This document shows, in pieces, positions 51,366-59,590 of a DNA stretch of 64,000 nt; positions within the stretch are counted from its first letter, which is position 1; the number at the start of each line of letters is the position of its first letter. A model generated the notes under the pieces. It saw only the letters and a program-made list of their open reading frames with translations, was not told the origin of the DNA and ran no database searches. The translations under genes were made by a program, and so were the position numbers. Location of the stretch: assembly GCF_047795645.1 (NCBI RefSeq), contig NZ_CP181045.1:3472001-3536000 (forward strand). The letters run 5' to 3'. This DNA is from Salipaludibacillus sp047795645 (GTDB taxonomy: Bacteria > Bacillota > Bacilli > Bacillales > Salisediminibacteriaceae).

Positions 51366-53294
51366 ATGGGTTGTGAAGAAGTGTATAAACCACTGAAAAT
51401 CAATCAATTGACATTGAGAACAAGAGTAATTATGGGATCGATGCATGTAGGAATCGAAGGGTTGGAAAATGGGATTCATAAACTAACCGAGTTTTACAAG
51501 CTTCGCGCGAAACATGACGTTGGCCTGATTGTTACTGGAGGTGCTGCCGTAAATGCTGAGGGTAGTGGCGGACGTGATTTCATGACGATTTATCAAGAGA
51601 AGGACGTCGAGCGATGGAAGCCGCTCACGCAAGGCGTGCATGACGAAGGTGGTGCAATTGCGTTGCAACTGTTTCATGCCGGTCGCTATGCATACAAGGC
51701 GATGACAGGGCTCGATCCCGTTTCCCCCTCTCCCCTCCAGTCACCGATTAACCCGGATCAACCTGTCGCGTTGACGCATGAGCAAATCGAACGAACGATT
51801 GATGACTTTGCCCAAGGTGCCAGGCGCGCGAAAAAGGCTGGCTTTGATGCGGTTGAGATCATGGGATCGGAAGGTTATTTAATTAACCAATTTGTCTCCC
51901 CTGTCACGAACAAGCGCACCGACCAGTGGGGTGGCTCATTCGAAAATCGGCTTAGATTTCCGCTTGCGATTATGCGTGCGGTAAGGCAAGCGGTCGGACC
52001 TGACTACCCTGTTTTGTTTCGCATGTCCGGGAAAGATTTTATCGAGGGAAGCACAACAGAAATGGAAACGCTCCAATGGGCGAAGGAAGTTGAAAATGCT
52101 GGCGCAGATGTGATCAATGTCGGCATTGGCTGGCACGAATCACGCGTACCGACGATTTCAATGAAGGTGCCGCGAATGACGTTTGTTCCTGTTGCCGAAA
52201 GCATTGCTAGTCACGTCACGATCCCCGTTGTTGCGAGTAACCGAATTAATGATCCGAGGGATGCGAACACTATCCTCAAAGAAGGAAACGTCCAACTCGT
52301 ATCAATGGCCCGCCCGTTTCTGGCCGATCCTGCAATTATTACAAAAGGTAAAGCCGAGCGATATGACGAGGTGAATACATGTATTGCCTGTAACCAAGCA
52401 TGTCTTGACCATGTCTTCGAAGGCAAAGCCGCAACGTGTCTCGTCAATCCAGAAGCGGGTCGAGAAACAGAGTTGGTCATGATCGAAACCGATAAACCGA
52501 AGAAACTGCTAATTATTGGCGCTGGTCCTGCTGGAATGGAAACAGCGAGGGTTGCAGCAGAACGTGGACACTCGGTCACATTAGTCGATGAAAAAACGCA
52601 AATTGGTGGTCAGCTCAACTATTCGAAACAAATCCCTGGTAAACAAGAGTTTTATGAAACACTACGTTACTATCGGATTCAGCTTGATTTATTAGGCGTC
52701 GAGGTACGCCTCGGCTTGCGGCTTACAGCAGATTCCCCCCTCGTTAAAGAGGCGGATGACGTGATCCTTGCGACAGGAATCGTACCCAGGATGCCTGAGA
52801 TACCTGGTGTCAACTCAAAACACATCCTTTCCTACCGCGATGTGTTCGAAGGAATAGCTGAAACTGGAAGCAACGTAATCATTGTTGGTGGCGGCGGGAT
52901 TGCCTGCGACTTGGCGTTATTTTTGAAAGGAAAAGGGGTTGAATCGGTCACGTTGTTGCAGCGAAGCAAATCATTTGCGCGCGGGATCGGCAAGACGACA
53001 AGGTGGGCGACGATCATGGAACTGAAACGCCAAGGCATCAAGATGATTGGTGGGATCGAAACATATCAACACGTCGACGATCAGTCGGTGTCGTTTACGA
53101 TTGACGGTGAGGATAAAACGGTGGTGGCAGATTCGGTCGTGTTAGCTGCTGGACAATTGATTAATGATGAATTGGTCGGCGCGCTTAGAGATCAAGGCAA
53201 GTCGGTTCACATCATCGGTGGTGCGAAAGATGCGCTTGGGTTAGATGCTAAAAAGGCGATTCACGACGGTGCAATTCTAGCGCGGAAATTATAA
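51366..53294 (+). CDS. fadH: NADH:flavin oxidoreductase, 2,4-dienoyl-CoA reductase type
   Basis: This 642-residue enzyme has three parts. An FMN-binding old-yellow-enzyme barrel covers about residues 1-330 (MGSEGYLINQFVSP, GGSFENRLRFPL). A 4Fe-4S cluster uses cysteines 339, 342, 346 and 358. FAD and NAD(P) folds follow (IIGAGPAGMETARVA; IIVGGGGIACDLALFL). This is the layout of 2,4-dienoyl-CoA reductase, which removes double bonds of unsaturated fatty acids. A related trimethylamine-dehydrogenase-like role cannot be excluded, but the FadR site and the enoyl-CoA hydratase gene downstream support fatty-acid use. AAAGGAGG precedes the ATG. Confidence 0.88.
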   Translation: MGCEEVYKPLKINQLTLRTRVIMGSMHVGIEGLENGIHKLTEFYKLRAKHDVGLIVTGGAAVNAEGSGGRDFMTIYQEKDVERWKPLTQGVHDEGGAIALQLFHAGRYAYKAMTGLDPVSPSPLQSPINPDQPVALTHEQIERTIDDFAQGARRAKKAGFDAVEIMGSEGYLINQFVSPVTNKRTDQWGGSFENRLRFPLAIMRAVRQAVGPDYPVLFRMSGKDFIEGSTTEMETLQWAKEVENAGADVINVGIGWHESRVPTISMKVPRMTFVPVAESIASHVTIPVVASNRINDPRDANTILKEGNVQLVSMARPFLADPAIITKGKAERYDEVNTCIACNQACLDHVFEGKAATCLVNPEAGRETELVMIETDKPKKLLIIGAGPAGMETARVAAERGHSVTLVDEKTQIGGQLNYSKQIPGKQEFYETLRYYRIQLDLLGVEVRLGLRLTADSPLVKEADDVILATGIVPRMPEIPGVNSKHILSYRDVFEGIAETGSNVIIVGGGGIACDLALFLKGKGVESVTLLQRSKSFARGIGKTTRWATIMELKRQGIKMIGGIETYQHVDDQSVSFTIDGEDKTVVADSVVLAAGQLINDELVGALRDQGKSVHIIGGAKDALGLDAKKAIHDGAILARKL

Positions 53295-53312
53295 CTTATG
53301 GGAGGATTAACG

Positions 53313-54050
53313 ATGAAGACTGTTTCATATGAAGTCAAGGACGGCGTGGCGACGCTAATGATGAATCGCCCACACGTCCGCAATGCAATCAACGAAGAGA
53401 TGCACGAAGACCTGTTCAACGCGTTTCAAGAGGCACGTCGTGACGACACCGTCAAAGTAATTCTGTTTACCGGGAGCGAGGGCGCTTTTTCGAGTGGTGC
53501 CGACTTAAAAAGCATCCCCGTCGACAAAATGGAAAGCTTCGATCATGGCGAATATCTGGCGCGCACCTACAACAAACTCGTCGTGCTCATGAACGAAATC
53601 GAAAAGCCGATCGTGGCATATGTGAACGGAACCGCTGTCGGCGCCGGCCTTAGCTTAGCGCTAGCTTGCGATTTCCGTGTCGCTACTGCCGATGCAAAAA
53701 TCGCGTTGAGCTTTCTGCAGATTGGCTTAACCCCGGATGCGGGAGCTTCGTATTTTCTACCACGGCTGGTCGGGTTAGCAAAAGCGATCGAACTTGGATT
53801 AGGTCAGCCAATCACAGCAGATGAAGCGCTTCGAATCGGGTTAATTACGCAAATCGGCGACCCTAGTCAATTTGTAAAAGCGTTGAAACAGGTACCTTCT
53901 CCTGCCTATGGTTGGATGAAGAAAAACATGAAGACTGGGTTTGAAGGAACGTTGCAAGATGTCCTTCACGCTGAAGTGGAAGGCCAGCGAGTAGCCGGCA
54001 AGTCAGAAGCTCATTTGCAGGCGGTTCAGTCGTTTTTAAAAAGGGGTTAA
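53313..54050 (+). CDS. Enoyl-CoA hydratase/isomerase family protein
   Basis: This 245-residue crotonase-fold enzyme has LMMNRPHVRNAINEEM at the start, FSSGADLKSIP (first oxyanion-hole part) and VAYVNGTAVGAGLSLALACDFRVAT (second). The usual catalytic glutamates of enoyl-CoA hydratase are not both evident (GLTPDAGASYFLPRL has Asp at one place), so isomerase activity is also possible. GGAGG lies before the ATG at 53313, 18 bases after fadH. It is co-transcribed with fadH under FadR, by inference. Confidence 0.88.
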   Translation: MKTVSYEVKDGVATLMMNRPHVRNAINEEMHEDLFNAFQEARRDDTVKVILFTGSEGAFSSGADLKSIPVDKMESFDHGEYLARTYNKLVVLMNEIEKPIVAYVNGTAVGAGLSLALACDFRVATADAKIALSFLQIGLTPDAGASYFLPRLVGLAKAIELGLGQPITADEALRIGLITQIGDPSQFVKALKQVPSPAYGWMKKNMKTGFEGTLQDVLHAEVEGQRVAGKSEAHLQAVQSFLKRG

Positions 54051-54150
54051 TAAACGGGAAGAGTTTCGATCGCGAATTTTATCGAATTTGTTATCTGTCG
54101 GAACCGCCACTCTACTTGTCGCAGTCTCAATAACGTGAAATGCTTGCTGT

Positions 54151-54179
54151 TTGGTTTTTCTCGGATAGGCTTGTATAAT
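54151..54179 (+). promoter_or_regulatory. Promoter of hemQ
   Basis: TTGGTT (54151-54156) and TATAAT (54174-54179) are 17 bases apart, about 85 bases before the hemQ start. Confidence 0.6.
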
Positions 54180-54265
54180 AAAGAGAGTCTGAAATGACAT
54201 TGATGTCAGGTTGCGTCGAGTCATTTTAAAAGAAACAGTAGAAGATGAAATGGAGTGGTTATATA

Positions 54266-55009
54266 ATGGCTGAGCCAGCAAAAACGTTGAATGGTTGGTA
54301 CGTATTACATGATTTTCGCAAGATGAATTGGGCTGAATGGAAGAAAATTTCTTCAGATGAACGGGAAACGATTATCGCTGAATTCATGAAGTTAATCGCA
54401 AAATGGGACGTCACGCAATCTAAATTTGAAGGAAGTCACGGTGTTTTTTCGATCGTTGGTCAAAAAGCGGACTTCATGATTATGCTGTTGCGCCCGACAA
54501 TGAATGAGTTGAGTGAGCTTGAAACTGCATTTAACAAAACACGCCTTGCTGAGTTCACTGTTTCAGCTTATTCGTATGTGTCTGTCGTTGAATTAAGCAA
54601 TTATTTAGCTGATGATAAAGATCCGGATCAGGACCCAGAAATTCAGGCACGTTTGAAACCAATTTTACCAAAATGGGATTATATCTGTTTCTATCCGATG
54701 GATAAGCGCCGTCAAGGTGATGACAATTGGTATATGCTTCCGATGGAAGATCGTCAAACGATGATGCGCAGCCACGGTATGATCGGACGTAGTTATGCAG
54801 GAAAGGTACGACAGATTATCTCCGGTTCCGTTGGCCTTGATGACTGGGAATGGGGCGTTACTTTGTTCGCTCATGATCCTTTGGAATTCAAAAAACTCGT
54901 TTACGAAATGCGCTTTGACGAAGTGAGTGCTCGTTATGGTGAGTTTGGAACGTTCTATGTCGGCAGCTTGCTTGATGATGATAAGATCAAACCTTTCTTA
55001 TACATTTAA
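54266..55009 (+). CDS. hemQ: Coproheme decarboxylase (HemQ)
   Basis: HemQ oxidatively decarboxylates coproheme III to heme b, the last step of the coproporphyrin-dependent pathway of Gram-positives. The 247-residue chlorite-dismutase fold protein has YPMDKRRQGDDNWYMLP, carrying the radical-forming tyrosine, and RSHGMIGR with the proximal heme histidine. DDWEWGVTLFAHDP is also typical. GGAGTGG precedes the ATG at 54266. It is the equivalent of ywfI and is separated from pta by the fadH genes. Confidence 0.95.
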   Translation: MAEPAKTLNGWYVLHDFRKMNWAEWKKISSDERETIIAEFMKLIAKWDVTQSKFEGSHGVFSIVGQKADFMIMLLRPTMNELSELETAFNKTRLAEFTVSAYSYVSVVELSNYLADDKDPDQDPEIQARLKPILPKWDYICFYPMDKRRQGDDNWYMLPMEDRQTMMRSHGMIGRSYAGKVRQIISGSVGLDDWEWGVTLFAHDPLEFKKLVYEMRFDEVSARYGEFGTFYVGSLLDDDKIKPFLYI

Positions 55010-55030
55010 ATAAACTTTGATGAAATGTAC

Positions 55031-55059
55031 CCTGGCCGGAATACGGTCAGGTTTTTTTT
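55031..55059 (+). terminator. Terminator of hemQ
   Basis: CCTGGCCG and CGGTCAGG pair with one G-T, followed by eight T. Confidence 0.9.
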
Positions 55060-55132
55060 ATTTAAAACAACCTAGAGAGTTGCAGCTCAGTTCTATTCTT
55101 CTTGTCCTCTTTTCTAACGGTGCTATTTGTTG

Positions 55133-55161
55133 TCATAGCCTAATAGCTTGCTACATACAAT
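55133..55161 (+). promoter_or_regulatory. Sigma-E-type promoter of cwlJ
   Basis: CATACAAT (55154-55161) fits the sigma-E -10 exactly. TCATAGC (55133-55139) matches five of seven -35 positions (KMATATT). The spacer is 14 bases. From memory, cwlJ is sigma-E dependent in B. subtilis. Confidence 0.65.
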
Positions 55162-55261
55162 GTCATTAGCATGGGTGGTAGTCACTCAGTAGTGATGATG
55201 CTCGAAATGCCAGTGTTTTGTGACGTACAACGCTTCGTTTTGCCATAAAGGAGGTGTATGG

Positions 55262-55693
55262 TTGGCTGTTATAAAAGCAAGAGAGCAAGATATTGATTTA
55301 TTAGCACGTTTAATGCGCGCGGAAGCGGAAGGCGAAGGGGAACAAGGCATGCTGAGCGCTGGAAATGTTATGGTCAATCGTGTTCGGGCAGATTGTCTAG
55401 ATTTTGAAGATATTCGTAATGTGAACAGGATGGTCTTTCAATCCCCAGGGGGTTTTGAAGCAACACAAAAAGGATACTTTTACCAAAAGGCTCGCGAACG
55501 AGATAAACGTCTTGCGAGGAAGCTCGTCCAAGGGAAACGCTACGTTCCTGGTGAATTTGATCTCTGGTTTTTCAGGCCCGATGGTCCTTGCCCAGAACAA
55601 TGGTGGGGACAGTGGAATTCAGGCAGGTATAAACTACATTGTTTTTATTCACCTTTGGAAAGTGAATGCCCTTCCGTTTACACCGTGTACTAG
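55262..55693 (+). CDS. cwlJ: Spore cortex-lytic hydrolase CwlJ
   Basis: CwlJ breaks down cortex peptidoglycan in germination and is triggered by calcium-dipicolinate. The 143-residue Hydrolase_2 domain has DLLARLMRAEAEGEGEQG with the conserved glutamates, then NVMVNRVRADC and FDLWFFRPDGPCPEQWW. No signal peptide is present, as in B. subtilis. The true start is TTG at 55262, 7 bases after AAAGGAGG, giving MAVIKAREQDIDLLARL, which aligns with MAVVRATSEDVDLMARL. gerQ follows by 30 bases. Confidence 0.95.
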   Translation: MAVIKAREQDIDLLARLMRAEAEGEGEQGMLSAGNVMVNRVRADCLDFEDIRNVNRMVFQSPGGFEATQKGYFYQKARERDKRLARKLVQGKRYVPGEFDLWFFRPDGPCPEQWWGQWNSGRYKLHCFYSPLESECPSVYTVY

Positions 55694-55723
55694 ACAAATT
55701 GATTGATTTAGAGGAGTGATTAC

Positions 55724-56278
55724 ATGAATTCACAACAAGGATTTCCACCGGCAGGATATGGTGGAGGTTATGGGTATGGATATGGCAATTCAGCAGAGGG
55801 GCAGCAGCTCGGTGGGTACCCTAATAATCAACAAATGCCACAAATGCCTATGCAACAGCAACCACAAGCATATCAACAACCACAACAACCGTCGCAGCAA
55901 TTACCCGGAACGCCAATGCCGCCCCCACCACAATTTGCACAACAAGGACAAGGACCGCCAACGATGCCCGACATGCCTGGTATGCTACCAATTGAGCAAT
56001 CGTATATTGAAAATATCCTTAGACTCAATCGCCAACGAGTTGGAACCTTTTACATGACGTATGAGAACAATGAAAAGTGGAATGCAAAGATTTTTAAGGG
56101 CGTTATTGAGGCCGCTGGACGGGACCATATCATTCTCAGTGATCCACAAACGGATAAACGGTACTTACTGCTAATGGTCAATTTGGATTATGTCACTTTC
56201 GATGACGAAATCGAATATGATTATCCTTTTAATGAGTTCGATACAGGCCAGTCGTTAGCCACCTATTCTCCGAGGTAA
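55724..56278 (+). CDS. gerQ: Spore coat protein GerQ
   Basis: GerQ is the coat protein needed to place CwlJ in the spore and is crosslinked by transglutaminase. The N-terminal 80 residues are Gly/Tyr- then Gln/Pro-rich low complexity (GYGGGYGYGYGN; QQPQAYQQPQQP). The conserved C-terminal half has EQSYIENILRLNRQRVGTFYMTYE and GVIEAAGRDHIILSDP. Many glutamines and lysines suit crosslinking. It follows cwlJ in one operon; a terminator comes after it. Confidence 0.95.
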   Translation: MNSQQGFPPAGYGGGYGYGYGNSAEGQQLGGYPNNQQMPQMPMQQQPQAYQQPQQPSQQLPGTPMPPPPQFAQQGQGPPTMPDMPGMLPIEQSYIENILRLNRQRVGTFYMTYENNEKWNAKIFKGVIEAAGRDHIILSDPQTDKRYLLLMVNLDYVTFDDEIEYDYPFNEFDTGQSLATYSPR

Positions 56279-56307
56279 TCATCTGAATACCATATTTTTA
56301 TAATTAA

Positions 56308-56336
56308 AAGCTTAGAGTTTTCTCTAGGCTTTTTTT
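56308..56336 (+). terminator. Terminator of cwlJ-gerQ
   Basis: AAGCTTAGAG and CTCTAGGCTT pair with one mismatch, followed by a run of T. Confidence 0.85.
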
Positions 56337-56466
56337 GTGTATTATTGTTAAGGTAGCTCTTTTCAAAAAATTTATACTCATTTTATACCAAGGATAGTCC
56401 TCTATAGTTAGGCAATGATAAGATTTGTACCACCATTTTAAAATTTATTTATGAGGTGATTTTATC

Positions 56467-56964
56467 ATGAGCTTTTTTGATTGGATTAGTGGAAATGGAG
56501 AATCGCGTCAGAAAAACCGCAAGAATAAACCTGAAGCAGATCGGGTCGCAGATACTGAATTTGCAAAAGACAATGCACACATGGATCTTCGTGCAGAAGA
56601 GTTAGATATTGACAAAGAGCGTATGGAAACTGGGGAAGTCGTTCTTCACAAAGATATCGTTGAAGAAGAACAAACAGTAAATGTTCCTGTTTCTCACGAC
56701 CAAGTAGTCATTGAACAAAGAGCTGTTAACCATGAACCAACAGAGGAACCAATCACAGAAGAAGAAACAGTTCATATACCAGTTACAGCAGAAGAGGTTG
56801 ATGTCGATAAGCATACCGTTGTCACTGGTGAAGTTTCTGCTCATAAGCGCTCGATTGAAGAAAATGAAGCGATTCATGACGTCACCCATAAAGAAGTTGC
56901 CGAATACAACACAAAAGGACTAGCAGACGTTGAAGCAGATGAAGACACAAAGAAAGAAGAATAA
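56467..56964 (+). CDS. DUF2382 (YsnF/AvaK-domain) stress protein, copy 1
   Basis: This 165-residue acidic protein has two imperfect repeats of the DUF2382 motif. One is around ELDIDKERMETGEVVLHKDIV with QTVNVPVSHDQVVIEQR, the other around EEVDVDKHTVVTGEVSAHKR. It has no membrane helix. B. subtilis YsnF, of the same family, belongs to the general stress regulon, but I see no sigma-B promoter here. A paralogue follows on the same strand with its own terminator. Confidence 0.82.
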   Translation: MSFFDWISGNGESRQKNRKNKPEADRVADTEFAKDNAHMDLRAEELDIDKERMETGEVVLHKDIVEEEQTVNVPVSHDQVVIEQRAVNHEPTEEPITEEETVHIPVTAEEVDVDKHTVVTGEVSAHKRSIEENEAIHDVTHKEVAEYNTKGLADVEADEDTKKEE

Positions 56965-56983
56965 CTTGCTCTGATGATTTAAC

Positions 56984-57028
56984 AGGTGACTATAAAGGTG
57001 GTATATCCTCCTTTAGTCATCTTCTTTT
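56984..57028 (+). terminator. Terminator of DUF2382 copy 1
   Basis: AGGTGACTATAAAGG and CCTTTAGTCATCTT pair with small mismatches, followed by CTTTTT. Confidence 0.75.
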
Positions 57029-57130
57029 TAATCCTAATCACTTTCATTAAAGCTTACTGGAAAACTCGAACTTTTTTAAAAAACGACGCTCTAAATGTCA
57101 CTTGGAAGAAATGATACTTAGGAGGTCCCT

Positions 57131-57658
57131 ATGAGTAAGTATATATTAATTGGTGCTGTCATTGGTCTGGTTTTTAGTTTGGTATTAAATATTTCTCTTC
57201 TCGAGGGTTTATTTCTAGGTACAGCCTTAGGAGGGATCAGTTATAAACTGTATAGATTATATTCAGGAGAGCCAAACACACCTAAAGAAGAAGCATCGCA
57301 AACCAAAAACCAAACAATCCGTCTAAAAGAAGAACAGCTAGACATATCGAAAAATCAAGTACAGACAGGTGACATAAAGGTTCATAAAGAGGTATCAGAA
57401 CAACAAAAAACATTTACTGTCCCAATTAGGCGAGAGGAAATGGTGGTTGAGGCAGGAGATGAGGAGGAATTTAGGATTCCATTAAAGGAAGAAGAGATTG
57501 AAATATCTAAACATCCGGTTAAAGTGAATGAAGTTTCTCTGTCAAAACGTGAAATAGAGGAAATAGAGCAAGTTAAAGGAATGGTAAAAAAAGAAAAAGC
57601 ATACATCGAGAAAAAAGAAGGAGCAGATGTAAAAGTAAATGATATGGAATATTACTGA
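57131..57658 (+). CDS. DUF2382 (YsnF-domain) protein with membrane anchor, copy 2
   Basis: This 175-residue protein starts with a hydrophobic hairpin (residues about 4-38: YILIGAVIGLVFSLVLNI, LLEGLFLGTALGG), then the DUF2382 region with EEQLDISKNQVQTGDIKVHK, FTVPIRREEMVVEAG and EEIEISKHPVKVNEVSLSKR. It is thus the membrane-bound partner of the soluble copy upstream. GGAGG precedes the ATG. The function is unknown; stress roles are proposed for the family. Confidence 0.8.
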   Translation: MSKYILIGAVIGLVFSLVLNISLLEGLFLGTALGGISYKLYRLYSGEPNTPKEEASQTKNQTIRLKEEQLDISKNQVQTGDIKVHKEVSEQQKTFTVPIRREEMVVEAGDEEEFRIPLKEEEIEISKHPVKVNEVSLSKREIEEIEQVKGMVKKEKAYIEKKEGADVKVNDMEYY

Positions 57659-57691
57659 GGGCATGACCTGCTTTCTCATGCCCTTCTTGTT
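57658..57691 (+). terminator. Terminator of DUF2382 copy 2
   Basis: AGGGCATGA and TCATGCCCT form a 9-bp stem, followed by TCTTGTTTT. Confidence 0.85.
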
Positions 57692-57729
57692 TTCTAACGG
57701 TACTCCCCTTTGATGTTGATCATTTACCT

Positions 57730-58500
57730 TTAGTTTTTTATCCAATACTCGCTACAATCTTGTTTTCGTTCCATAAAGCCATACTCAATAAAATAACGCC
57801 TTATAGTCGCAAAATCGTCGTAGACCAATTCAAGAATCTGATTTACTTCTTTCTCTGTGTATATTTTATCAGTGTCAAAACGTTTTAAGATGTGTTGTAA
57901 TATACTAATTTTCCGTTTCTCTTTCTTCGGAAAACTATCAAGAGGACCGTCTAAACCTTGCTTGAAATACGTATGCAACACCTTTTCTTTCTCTTCAAGC
58001 GTAGTTGCGTAGCGATCATCGACCATTGTTGCCCCCTTATGAAACGGAACGAAATTATCTTGATTCGATCCCTTCTCTTGTTTAAGTGTATTCATAATTG
58101 TTAAGAATACCTTTGCTTGCTTTTCTTTTTCCTTGAATTTAAAGCGATAATTTCGAATTGTTGAGGTACTGCCTCCACCTAACTGTTGCACTATTTCTTT
58201 GTCCGTTAGGCCTTGTTGGAAAAAATTCAGCAATTCTTTTTGATGCTCAGACAGTCCTGTGTATTTCTTATCCATTTTCATTAAATAATCAAATACTGAA
58301 CCATGCTTTTCATTGATGTGATGAATAATGGCTTTTTTTGCTTCTAGTAACTTGTCACCTCTTTGGTAAATCACACCGCCTTCTAATCGATGATTGCAAA
58401 GGAGACAAACATACTCATCCTCTGTCTTCTCATAAATATATCCATCCGAAAGCTCTTCAACGGTCGCCTCCCAAAATCGTTGATAATCATGAATAAGCAA
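57730..58500 (-). CDS. DUF2087 transcriptional regulator
   Basis: This 256-residue protein starts with a zinc-ribbon-like segment (YVCLLCNHRLEGG with a later HHINEKH). A LuxR-type helix-turn-helix follows (LSEHQKELLNFFQQGLTDKEIVQQLG, then STIRNYRFKFKEK). The C-terminal DUF2087 domain reads FPKKEKRKISILQHILKRF to DDFATIRRYFIEYGFMERK. It is probably a DNA-binding regulator with unknown targets. The start is TTG at 58500, with GAGAGG 6 bases upstream. Confidence 0.85.
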   Translation of the reverse strand: MLIHDYQRFWEATVEELSDGYIYEKTEDEYVCLLCNHRLEGGVIYQRGDKLLEAKKAIIHHINEKHGSVFDYLMKMDKKYTGLSEHQKELLNFFQQGLTDKEIVQQLGGGSTSTIRNYRFKFKEKEKQAKVFLTIMNTLKQEKGSNQDNFVPFHKGATMVDDRYATTLEEKEKVLHTYFKQGLDGPLDSFPKKEKRKISILQHILKRFDTDKIYTEKEVNQILELVYDDFATIRRYFIEYGFMERKQDCSEYWIKN

Positions 58501-58563
58501 ACAAAACCTCTCTATGTTTATTTTAATATAAACACAATAACATTTAGTTTATTAAATTTCAAC

Positions 58564-58612
58564 AAAAAAAGCACAACCTCCTCATTTTTTGAATGAAGAG
58601 ATCATGCTTTTT
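58564..58612 (-). terminator. Terminator of ywdK
   Basis: On the minus strand AAAAAGCATGATCTCTTCATT pairs imperfectly with AATGAGGAGGTTGTGCTTTTT, followed by T residues. Confidence 0.75.
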
Positions 58613-58632
58613 CAGATAGGAGCTTAGCGTTC

Positions 58633-59004
58633 TTATTCTTGCCATGCTGCAATAAACAAAAGTACCCAGCCAACGAGAAATGCGACTCCGCCGATCGGTG
58701 TTATCGCACCAAGAACTTTGATACCCGTTAGGCTTAATGCGTAAAGACTTCCGGAAAACAAAATAATCCCGATCAGAAATGCCCAGCCCGCTCCATGAAC
58801 AAGCCCTGTTGCTGACAAATACCTCGTTAAAATCGCTACAGCAATGAGAGCCAACGCGTGAATCATATGGTATTGAACACCTGTTTCAAATGTATGCAAG
58901 TACCCGTTTGATTCCAAGCGGTCTTTTAATGCATGAGCACCAAATGCCCCCAAGGCGACAAACAAAAATGCATTTAAACTTCCTAATAGTAAAAATAATT
59001 TCAT
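58633..59004 (-). CDS. ywdK: DUF423 membrane protein (YwdK)
   Basis: This 123-residue protein has four membrane helices. It starts MKLFLLLGSLNAFLFVALGAFGAHAL and has QYHMIHALALIAVA, as in DUF423 proteins. The length equals B. subtilis YwdK. The function is unknown. AAAGGGG precedes the ATG at 59004, 46 codons after the open frame begins. Confidence 0.9.
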   Translation of the reverse strand: MKLFLLLGSLNAFLFVALGAFGAHALKDRLESNGYLHTFETGVQYHMIHALALIAVAILTRYLSATGLVHGAGWAFLIGIILFSGSLYALSLTGIKVLGAITPIGGVAFLVGWVLLFIAAWQE

Positions 59005-59141
59005 CGTTTTACCCCTTTCAATCAAAACATTCATCAGTATGTATGATATACGGAAAAGCATACCATACCTTGGAACAATCAGAAAAGGGATTTCCTTCTT
59101 ATCGTCGACATGAGGCAATCCCTTTACACTGCGACTATCCA

Positions 59142-59453
59142 CTAGCGATTGTGAATAAACACTTTCACTGCACTTTCAACATCATTTGCTTCTGATTCAT
59201 TGGCGCAATGAATTAAGATATGATCACCTTCAACATCCATTTGCACATCATGAAATCCTTGCTTGTCGAGGAAATCTGATATGTCTGTCGCCTCTTCTTT
59301 TTCTGCGAACAACGTGTGCTCTCCAACAAATTCTCCATTTACAAACATTTCATAGCGATCTTCATTCAGCTTGGCATTGCCGGCATTACTTTCGCTATTT
59401 GAGGGTCGAACAAAGATCGGTATACCTACATTCCCACTATTGAATTGTAACAA
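59142..59453 (-). CDS. Conserved-looking hypothetical protein in the ywd cluster
   Basis: This 103-residue soluble protein contains LNEDRYEMFVNGEFVGEHTLF, ISDFLDKQGFHDVQMDVEGDHILIHC and ESAVKVFIHNR, an alpha/beta pattern I cannot assign to a family. GGAGG lies 8 bases before a TTG at 59453 (MLQFNSGNVGIP). The ATG at 59468 has no ribosome site. It lies between ywdK and ywdI. Confidence 0.6.
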   Translation of the reverse strand: MLQFNSGNVGIPIFVRPSNSESNAGNAKLNEDRYEMFVNGEFVGEHTLFAEKEEATDISDFLDKQGFHDVQMDVEGDHILIHCANESEANDVESAVKVFIHNR

Positions 59454-59590
59454 TTCTCTTCCCTCCATTTTGAATACTTAGCATTGATGTTAGTATGGCG
59501 GTTTTTGGTTTAATTATGTATGGGTAAGGTTCGAAAGGAATACGTTAGTCGATTTTACTTTAGTGTTCATAGGCAAGCAGTTGAACACTC

